Source of the DNA: a virus
Virus record (IMG/VR): IMGVR_UViG_3300023118_000012
Span: 1-45,393 of that record
Length of the DNA stretch: 45,393 bases
Strand: one strand, 5' to 3'
Shown here in pieces: positions 39,748-45,393 of this stretch; positions within the stretch are counted from its first letter, which is position 1, and every line of letters begins with the position of its first letter. A program made the position numbers and the translations under genes. Under the pieces are notes generated by a model. That model ran no database searches and was not told where the DNA came from. It was given only the letters and a program-made list of their open reading frames with translations.

Positions 39748-39772
39748 CGCCGCGTTCAACTTACGCCTAGAT
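39744..39772 (+). promoter_or_regulatory. Sigma-70 promoter with operator site 8
   Basis: -35 TTGACG at 39744-39749, 17 bases, -10 CTAGAT at 39767-39772; palindrome TTGACGCCGCGTTCAA at 39744-39759 includes the -35, the same design as the promoter of the TetR-type gene. The expected start near 39779 lies inside the first arm of the terminator that follows, so RNAs made here should not form the full terminator stem. Confidence 0.62.
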
Positions 39773-39774
39773 GG

Positions 39775-39810
39775 AACCGCCGGGGCCTCGCGCTGCCGGC
39801 GGTTTTTCTT
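39775..39810 (+). terminator. Intrinsic terminator after the tail tube gene
   Basis: Stem AACCGCCGG (39775-39783) and CCGGCGGTT (39796-39804) followed by a T run (TTTTTCTTT over 39803-39811). It ends the head-sheath-tube unit. It lies between operator site 8 and the next gene. Confidence 0.88.
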
Positions 39811-39822
39811 TGGAGGCTGGAA

Positions 39823-40092
39823 ATGCAGATGACACTGGTAGAACGGCTAGAGACAGCCGCTCAAGCGATTGCGGAACGTGGGAACGGGGGCACGGCGGTG
39901 GATATCCTCGACGCCGTGAAGGTGCTGCGCGAGCACGAGACCAACGCCCGCAAGCGCCGTGACGTGATCGCGCTCGCCGCCATGAATACCCTTCTACCGC
40001 ATGCCGTCTATTCGGGCGGCGCGGACCCCGAGGCAATTGCTCGGGAGGCGTATGCCATGGCGGATGCAATGGAGACCGCACGCAATGCTTGA
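39823..40092 (+). CDS. Small helical protein, unknown
   Basis: 89 residues, helical (LVERLETAAQAIAER, then ILDAVKVLREHETNARKRRDVIALAAMNTLL, then AIAREAYAMADAMETA). GGAGG lies upstream. It sits between the tube terminator and the tail chaperone gene, where related phages do not usually have a gene, so it may be an added gene. Its end overlaps the next start by 8 bases. Confidence 0.65.
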   Translation: MQMTLVERLETAAQAIAERGNGGTAVDILDAVKVLREHETNARKRRDVIALAAMNTLLPHAVYSGGADPEAIAREAYAMADAMETARNA

Positions 40093-40522
40093 GCCCAAAC
40101 CGTTCCCGCTGATGCGACAGGACGCCAAACTGGTGGACTTCGTGTTGCACAAATTCCCCGCCATCGCCGGCCGGGAGATCGTCATTGGCTACCCCCTCGG
40201 CAACATGCCCAAGATGAGCGAGTACAAGGTTTCGGAAGAAATTATGCTCAAGCTCATGGGCTATGTGGGCGTACAGTTGGATGACGGTAACGTAATTCAG
40301 CTCACGACCCGGGCCCTCGTGGACAACCATTGTGGTGATTGGGAGACGATAGCAAAGCTTGAATGGGCTATGCTTGAATACAACTGCACTTTTTTGTCGA
40401 AAGGGCTGAACTCCGTTTCCTTAGAGAGTATCAGCCAGAAGGCAATACAGTGGATTTTCCGAACGTTAACGGGTTCATCGGAGCCATTATCGGAAGTGGT
40501 AAAGCGAGCCTTAAAGAGCTGA
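40085..40522 (+). CDS. Tail assembly chaperone, short form (gpG-like)
   Basis: 145 residues from ATG 40085. It lies between the tube and the tape measure genes, the universal place of the G/GT tail chaperone pair. The reading frame passes a T-TTT-TTG heptamer at 40390-40396 (codons 103-104), where a -1 shift gives the longer form. The C-terminal 41 residues after the heptamer (SKGLNSVSLESIS...) are unique to this form. These chaperones coat the tape measure protein and recruit tube subunits; they are absent from the finished tail. Confidence 0.82.
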   Translation: MLEPKPFPLMRQDAKLVDFVLHKFPAIAGREIVIGYPLGNMPKMSEYKVSEEIMLKLMGYVGVQLDDGNVIQLTTRALVDNHCGDWETIAKLEWAMLEYNCTFLSKGLNSVSLESISQKAIQWIFRTLTGSSEPLSEVVKRALKS

Positions 40523-40623
40523 AACACGAGCTTACGCTTGAGGATGCGTTCGATATATGGGAAGTCCATACGACCCAAACTTTCAATGAGTGGCGGGCGG
40601 TCATGCGGGCGAACAAGCGATGA
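40085..40623 (+). CDS. Tail assembly chaperone, -1 frameshift fusion (gpGT-like)
   Basis: If ribosomes slip back one base at the T-TTT-TTG site (40390-40396), the first 104 codons continue into 75 codons of the -1 frame, giving 179 residues ending at TGA 40621-40623. The -1 frame is open from 40378 and encodes VERAELRFLREYQPEG, VDFPNVNGFIGAIIGSGK and a helical end (LTLEDAFDIWEVHTTQTFNEWRAVMRANKR), which resembles the T domain of other phages. A separate start at GTG 40450 is possible. The fusion stop overlaps the tape measure ATG (ATGA). Confidence 0.75.
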
Positions 40624-42767
40624 GCAACATTCTCTCCACCTTCACGTTTCTTTTCGAGACGGACGCCGACAAGGCAACCGCCGAGATGAAGAAAGCCGAC
40701 GTCGCCGCCGATGAGCTGGCGCGCAGCGTTGAGAAGGTGGGTAAGGTCGACGCCGCCGGCATGCAAAAACTGTCGGCGGCGCTCAACAAGGCCAAGGTGG
40801 ACTATCAGCAGCTCAACGCCGAGGCCGCCCACGCCAAGTTTTCGGGCAACACTGCCGAGGCGGAAAAACTGGCCAAGATGGCACGCTCCGCCAAAATTGA
40901 GGCGGAGCGCATTGCCGGCGCCATGAACCGGGTAAAGCTGGAGACGGCCGGCGCGGCGGAGAACGGCAGCCGGTTGGCCACGAGCTTCACCACGGCGGCG
41001 CGCAGTCTCATCGCCCCCCTCGCCGCTCTCGTGTCGATCGGCACCGTAACCAGCTTTGTCAAAGAACGCGCCCGGGAGATACGCGAGCTGGAGCAAGTGG
41101 CGATCAAGCTGCGCGGCTCCGTGGGCGAGGTGGACGCTTTCCGACGCGCCGTGGTGGCGGCCGGTGGCGAGACTGCCGGGGCCACGGACAGCCTGGTGAA
41201 GTTTGGCGAGAAACTCAACGAAGCGGCGGCCGACAAGGCCAGCGGCGCGGCCAAGGATTTTGCCGCGTGGGGGTTCGCCATCAAAGGCGCCAAGGGCGAG
41301 GCGCTCGACGCCACCGCCGGCATGCTCAAGCTCGCCGAGAGTTTTGAAAAGGTGTCCAAGGCGGAGGCCCTTGCCCGCATCAAAAAGCTGGGGATTGAGG
41401 ACGCCGGCACGATTGAGCTGCTCATGAAGGGACGGAAGGCGCTAGAGGACCGCATTGAGGCGGAAAAGCGCCTGGGCGTGGTCACCGAGGAGCAGGCCCA
41501 AGCGGTGCGCGAGTATCGAGGGCAAATGGGGCAGCTCGGCAACATGCTGGAGAGCTTCGGTAACCGTCTGCTCGCGTCAGTCCTTCCGAGCGTCACCAAG
41601 TTTTTCGCCAGCCTGCAAAAGGGCTTTGAATGGATGGCGAAAAACGAGACGCTGGTTAAGGGGTTTTTCATCGGCCTCACCATCGCCATGGCCCCTTTCA
41701 TCGCGTCCGCTGCCCTTGCCGTCGCCAGCATCCTCGCGTTCGCCGCGCCCTTCCTTGCCGTGGCGGCTGCCGTCGCTGCCGTGGGCGTGGCGTTCGCGCT
41801 GGCCTATGAGGACGTGCAGGCCTTCCTTAACGGGCAGCCCTCGCTCATCGGCGAGCTGGCCAAAGAGTACCAGTGGTTCGGCGACTTCATCAAAGCCTTG
41901 GGCCCATTCTTCACGGAGATGAGCGCCCAAGCCTCGGCAGCGTGGGCGGCGGTCAAACATGCGGGTTCGGACAGTCTTGCCGCCCTACGCGACTTGTGGG
42001 GCACCTTGAAGCCTTTCTTGACGGAGGGGTGGGCGGCAATTAGCGCGGCGGGCTCGACGGCGTGGGAGGCTCTCAAGAGCGCGGGCACGGCGTATTTCTC
42101 CAGCCTCATGCCGCTATGGGAGGCATTCGGCAACGCCGCCTCCCTCGCCGCCGACGTCGCCTCCGCTGCTTGGGCCAAGCTCGGGCCCGAGCTGCAGACC
42201 GCCTTTGCGGGCCTGCCGGCGCGGTGGGAGGAGTTTAAGACGCAGAGCAAGGCCATGTTTGAGGCCGTGTTCGGGGACGCCGAGGCCTTCAAGGGCAAAA
42301 TGGTGGCGCTCGGTGATAGCATCGGCTCGGCGTTTACCGCCGCCGCCGGCCTCATCGGGCAGGTATGGTCGGGCATCATCGGCACCATAAGCTCGGGCAT
42401 CAACGCCGCGATTAACGGGCTTCGGACCATCCTTGGGCTGGCGGGCAGCGCCGGGGGCGCAACGGTGCAGGTGACCGGTACGGTAGCCGGCGCGGCGGCG
42501 GCGATCGACAGCACCCGCAAAGGGCAAATCCTGCTCAAGAATGCGGACGGCACGCCGATCAACTCCCAAACCCCCAGCACGGTCAACACCAATGCCGGCG
42601 GGGGCGTCACGGAGGGTCGGAACGTCACCAGCACGGTCAATGTCGGCGGCGTGACGATCAACACCGCCGCGACCGACGCGGACGGCATTGCGCGCGCGGT
42701 GGATAGCAGGCTAAAATCTCACATTGGCCAGACGCAGAACAACCTTGACGACGGAGTGGCGCGGTAA
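40620..42767 (+). CDS. Tape measure protein
   Basis: 715 residues from ATG 40620. Mostly helical: an N-terminal coiled-coil region (about 15-120, with ADKATAEMKKADVAADELARSV), a hydrophobic middle with putative membrane segments (about 345-405, FFIGLTIAMAPFIASAALAVASILAFAAPFLAVAAAVAAVGV), and a C-terminal region of TSTVNVGGVTINTAATDADGIARAVDSRL, typical for tape measures. It sets tail length and helps DNA entry. Tail length in this phage would be roughly 100 nm by the usual 1.5 angstrom per residue rule. Confidence 0.93.
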   Translation: MSNILSTFTFLFETDADKATAEMKKADVAADELARSVEKVGKVDAAGMQKLSAALNKAKVDYQQLNAEAAHAKFSGNTAEAEKLAKMARSAKIEAERIAGAMNRVKLETAGAAENGSRLATSFTTAARSLIAPLAALVSIGTVTSFVKERAREIRELEQVAIKLRGSVGEVDAFRRAVVAAGGETAGATDSLVKFGEKLNEAAADKASGAAKDFAAWGFAIKGAKGEALDATAGMLKLAESFEKVSKAEALARIKKLGIEDAGTIELLMKGRKALEDRIEAEKRLGVVTEEQAQAVREYRGQMGQLGNMLESFGNRLLASVLPSVTKFFASLQKGFEWMAKNETLVKGFFIGLTIAMAPFIASAALAVASILAFAAPFLAVAAAVAAVGVAFALAYEDVQAFLNGQPSLIGELAKEYQWFGDFIKALGPFFTEMSAQASAAWAAVKHAGSDSLAALRDLWGTLKPFLTEGWAAISAAGSTAWEALKSAGTAYFSSLMPLWEAFGNAASLAADVASAAWAKLGPELQTAFAGLPARWEEFKTQSKAMFEAVFGDAEAFKGKMVALGDSIGSAFTAAAGLIGQVWSGIIGTISSGINAAINGLRTILGLAGSAGGATVQVTGTVAGAAAAIDSTRKGQILLKNADGTPINSQTPSTVNTNAGGGVTEGRNVTSTVNVGGVTINTAATDADGIARAVDSRLKSHIGQTQNNLDDGVAR

Positions 42768-43400
42768 ATGGCCGGTATCCTCGACGCCCTAGGGCCCGCC
42801 ATAGACGTTGGCCGGAGCCTCATCCGCCCGTCGCAAGCGGTCGATGTCGTGGCCATCCTCGGGCCGGGCTTTGTGCCGCTATGGTCCGCCCTACGCCCAT
42901 TGGAGGCCGCCGTATTCGAGAGCGCGGACCTCATGGAGCACCCGGTTGAGAATGGTACCGTGATTGCGGACCATCTCGTGCACCACCCGCGCGAAATTCT
43001 CATGCCTATGGTGTGCATTGGCGAGCGCGAGTACCGGAGCACATACGCCAGCCTCAAGGCGGCGTTCATGGCGGGTATCAAGCTCACCATCACGACCCGC
43101 ACAAGCTCTTATTCGGACATGATCTTGACGGACATGCCGCATGAGGAGACGCCCGACCGGTTCAACGCCATCTCTATGGCGCTTCGGTTCCGTGAAGCGA
43201 TCGTAGTTACGCCTCAAAGCGGCGGGCTTACCGAGGAGCAGACGCAAGACCCCGCGCAAGCCTCCACCCAGGCCGGCGGCACCAAGCAGACCACGACGCC
43301 CTCAACCGCTCAAGCGGCGCAGGGCTCCACCTCCTACGCCAATTCCGGGGCCGGCGCCGCGCCACAAGGCTCCACCCTCTACCAGTGGTATAGCCAGTAA
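42768..43400 (+). CDS. Dit-like baseplate/tail protein
   Basis: 210 residues. DALGPAIDVGRSLIRPSQAVDVVAILGPGFVPLWSALRPLEAAVFESADLMEHPVENGTVIADHLVHHPREI is a typical Dit-like N-terminal domain; the C-terminal 55 residues are low complexity (Q/T/S/G-rich) and end YQWYSQ. It would be the first ring after the tube. It directly follows the tape measure stop; its stop overlaps the next ATG. Confidence 0.82.
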   Translation: MAGILDALGPAIDVGRSLIRPSQAVDVVAILGPGFVPLWSALRPLEAAVFESADLMEHPVENGTVIADHLVHHPREILMPMVCIGEREYRSTYASLKAAFMAGIKLTITTRTSSYSDMILTDMPHEETPDRFNAISMALRFREAIVVTPQSGGLTEEQTQDPAQASTQAGGTKQTTTPSTAQAAQGSTSYANSGAGAAPQGSTLYQWYSQ

Positions 43401-45298
43401 TGCGCGTCATCCCCCTCGCCACGGCCCCGCAACAGTCACTTTCGGTTCGGCTCGACGATAGCCGGCTCGTGCTTACCCTCAAGAAGGTCAAGGGCTGCAT
43501 GGTTGCGGACCTTGAGCGGGATGGGGAGTACGTCATTCGGGGAACGCGGGTGCTGGCGGGGGAGCCAATCATTCCCTATGCCTACCTTGAGGAGGGCAAT
43601 TTTCTCCTCCAGACGATCAACGATGAGCTCCCCGATTGGACGCAGTTCGGCGTGTCGCAAACCCTCCTCTATCTCACGGTGGCCGAAGTGACGGACCTAA
43701 AGCGCTACATCGATATTGACGACGCTACCCGGCTCGCCGAGGGCAGCGGGTACGCGGCGCCTACCCCCTCGGTGCTGGGGGCGGATGAGTTTGTTTATGG
43801 GGTGGCGGTGCAGGGCTCCACCATTGAGGTGGTGCTTGCTGGGGTAGTCTATACGCCCACGGTGAGCGCGGTGGACGGCTCGTGGAAATTCCCCGTACCG
43901 TTGCTGGAGAATGGCACCTACCCGATTGTAGCGCGGTACGTCACGCCGGTTGCAGGGCCGTGGTCCGAACCGTTCCTGCTCGTTATGCCCACGCCCTATC
44001 TCATCGCTCTGCGCGCGCAGCTCTTTGGTGAGCCTGCCGGTATGGTGCTGGACTATCTGCGCAACGCGGCGCTCGTGCAGCTCCCCGGCAATACATACCT
44101 CGGCCCGGCGAGTGGGCTGGGGGCGTTTACCCGCGCCACCACCAAAACGCGCCTTAATGCGGCGGGCATCCTGCAGTCCGTGCCTGTTAATGAGGAGGCG
44201 TTTGATTTCAGCTTGGCGGGGGCGGCGCTGGGCCTGTCGATGGAGGGGGCGCGCACCAACGTCATTCTCAATAATACCATGGTTGGTGGCGTAGCAGGAA
44301 CCCCCGGCACTTTACCGACCGGGGGTTGGAGTACTTCAGACGGCGGCCTTACTAGAGCACTTTCTTTTGGTGTTGAGGATGGCATTAATTATATCGATGT
44401 TAAATACGCCGGTATAGCGAGTGGAACAGAGGCGTTCATACTCCTTAGCACCGCCTATTCTGCTGCGATTGCTTCGGGATCGGCTTACACCGGCAGTGTA
44501 TTTGCGGGGTTTACCGATCTAATAACGCCCCCCAATTCTGCGGATCATCGTTTATATTGGGTGGCTGGTGACGCGAATGTATCCGGAACCGCAATACCTG
44601 TAAGCGTAATCCCGGCGGGGGCACTTAAAACCAAACGCATATTGCAGACACGCACCCCGACATTAGCAGCTACAGGGGTACAGACTAGGGTTCGATTTGC
44701 TCTAACCATCGGTAATTCCTATGACTTCACCATTCGCATTGGATTGCCTCAACTAGAAGCAGGTACTTTCGCCTCATCTCCAATCCTTACAGGCGGAACC
44801 ACCGCCACCCGCGCGCAGGATTTCCTGACCTTCGGGCCTACGGGTGGTCTACCCTTCGCAGGCTACGATCAGACACGCGGTGCCATTATCTGGGAAGGCG
44901 TGGTAGAGAATATTAGCGCCCTTACCATGGCTTTGTTTAGCATTTCCAATGACTCAATAACGGATACTATCCATGCAACTGTTTTAGCAACTGGAAATGT
45001 AAGGTTTCAGGTTATTGTGGACGGTGTTACACAAGCCCAAATATCCACCTTGGCTCCAATAGTTCCCAATACGCTTTTCCGCGTTCTGTGTCTGTGGGAT
45101 ACAAATCGATTTGAGATATGGCTTAATGGGGAAAGGGGCTCGGTGGATACCGCAGGCAGTATCCCTGCTTTGTCAGTACTAAAAATTGGACGTAGTGCAA
45201 CAAATGGCGCTGCACTATATGGCCACGTCGCCCGCCCGGTCTATTTCCCCACCCCGCCTTGGGATAAGGCGGCCCTCATATCGGCGCCCCTCGCATGA
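43400..45298 (+). CDS. Baseplate plug protein fused to a lectin-like domain
   Basis: 632 residues. The first about 100 residues (VIPLATAPQQSLSVRLDDSRLVLTLKKVKG, ERDGEYVIRGTRVLAGEPIIPYAYLEEGNFLLQT) match the Pam3-type baseplate plug, normally a protein of about 100 residues. Then follow an Ig-like region (about 130-200) and a large beta domain to the end that looks like a concanavalin/LamG-type carbohydrate binder (MEGARTNVILNN, GRSATNGAALYGHVARPVYF). The DNA for about residues 290-605 is AT-richer, with TTA, AGA and ATA codons rare elsewhere, suggesting an acquired host-range cassette. The stop overlaps the next ATG, which is the gene at 34. Confidence 0.8.
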   Translation: MRVIPLATAPQQSLSVRLDDSRLVLTLKKVKGCMVADLERDGEYVIRGTRVLAGEPIIPYAYLEEGNFLLQTINDELPDWTQFGVSQTLLYLTVAEVTDLKRYIDIDDATRLAEGSGYAAPTPSVLGADEFVYGVAVQGSTIEVVLAGVVYTPTVSAVDGSWKFPVPLLENGTYPIVARYVTPVAGPWSEPFLLVMPTPYLIALRAQLFGEPAGMVLDYLRNAALVQLPGNTYLGPASGLGAFTRATTKTRLNAAGILQSVPVNEEAFDFSLAGAALGLSMEGARTNVILNNTMVGGVAGTPGTLPTGGWSTSDGGLTRALSFGVEDGINYIDVKYAGIASGTEAFILLSTAYSAAIASGSAYTGSVFAGFTDLITPPNSADHRLYWVAGDANVSGTAIPVSVIPAGALKTKRILQTRTPTLAATGVQTRVRFALTIGNSYDFTIRIGLPQLEAGTFASSPILTGGTTATRAQDFLTFGPTGGLPFAGYDQTRGAIIWEGVVENISALTMALFSISNDSITDTIHATVLATGNVRFQVIVDGVTQAQISTLAPIVPNTLFRVLCLWDTNRFEIWLNGERGSVDTAGSIPALSVLKIGRSATNGAALYGHVARPVYFPTPPWDKAALISAPLA

Positions 45299-45393
45299 TG
45301 ACAGATATCAAACTGCGCTTTGCTGACGTCGCCGAGTATGAGGCGGCGGCCCCGTGGACAACCCGTGACGCCGAGACCGGCGAGTTGTCCACG
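45262..45393. repeat. End overlap, right copy (matches 1-126)
   Basis: 45262-45387 repeats 1-126 exactly. The last six bases, 45388-45393, differ at three positions from 127-132. It includes a truncated second copy of the small gene that starts at 34 (here 45295, cut off by the window end). Confidence 0.9.

Noticed and set aside
1-45393. Temperate lifestyle
   Set aside because: No integrase, recombinase or partition gene is visible. The TetR-type regulator alone does not show lysogeny.

Overview
The window is an essentially complete genome of a tailed phage with a contractile tail (myovirus morphology). Its two ends overlap by 126 identical bases and the gene order runs through the junction, so it closes into a circle of about 45,261 bp. 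The natural virion DNA is probably circularly permuted and packaged by headful. The base composition is clearly GC-rich and the promoters look like ordinary bacterial sigma-70 promoters. No phage RNA polymerase is present, so a GC-rich Gram-negative (probably proteobacterial) host is likely; I cannot name it. I see no integrase, excisionase, tRNA gene, IS element or CRISPR array. The structural set (DUF3383-type sheath, DUF1073 portal, DUF2184 capsid, DUF2213 protease, DUF2612 baseplate protein, Gp138 spike, plug/hub/J/gp25 baseplate) resembles the Bcep781-like and Pam3-like groups of small contractile phages.

Layout. 1-5958 holds the end of the baseplate (hub, spike, gp25 wedge, J protein, DUF2612 protein), a glycine-rich tail fibre and its chaperone. 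5962-7950 is a lysis cassette with a GH19 endolysin and two or three small membrane proteins. 7876-9115 is a leftward group of very small genes, several of them membrane proteins. 9172-14606 is a leftward replication/recombination operon: family A DNA polymerase, a probable ssDNA-binding protein with duplicated C-terminal modules, a Cas4/RecB-like nuclease and a proline/alanine-linker protein. 14687-22304 runs rightward: SF2 helicase, small accessory genes, VRR-NUC nuclease, a stand-alone TetR-type DNA-binding protein and a prim-pol/SF3 helicase. 22398-23294 has two leftward genes of unknown function. 23329-23777 is the largest non-coding region, with iteron-like repeats and a 17-bp inverted repeat. 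23778-28040 carries the small and large terminase subunits with small genes between them. 28270-30205 is a row of small unknown genes. 30213-39747 is the head, neck, sheath and tube block. 39823-45298 continues with tail chaperone (with a -1 frameshift), tape measure, Dit-like protein and a baseplate plug fused to a lectin-like domain, and then wraps to position 34.

The most striking feature is regulatory. Eight copies of a palindrome, TTGAAC-N4-GTTCAA, lie at the head of almost every transcription unit on both strands. In seven of them the palindrome overlaps a -35 or -10 element. One copy lies directly before the phage's own TetR-type gene, which has the DNA-binding domain but almost no ligand domain. 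This looks like a single phage regulator switching the whole genome. The promoters fall into three sequence families, as if promoter-operator-leader cassettes had been copied between loci. The same GAAC-N4-GTTC core is the SOS (LexA) box of Gram-positive bacteria, so a LexA-type reader is the main alternative.

All coordinates, starts and motifs were read by eye from the sequence. Family names come from recognising motifs and gene order, not from any database search.
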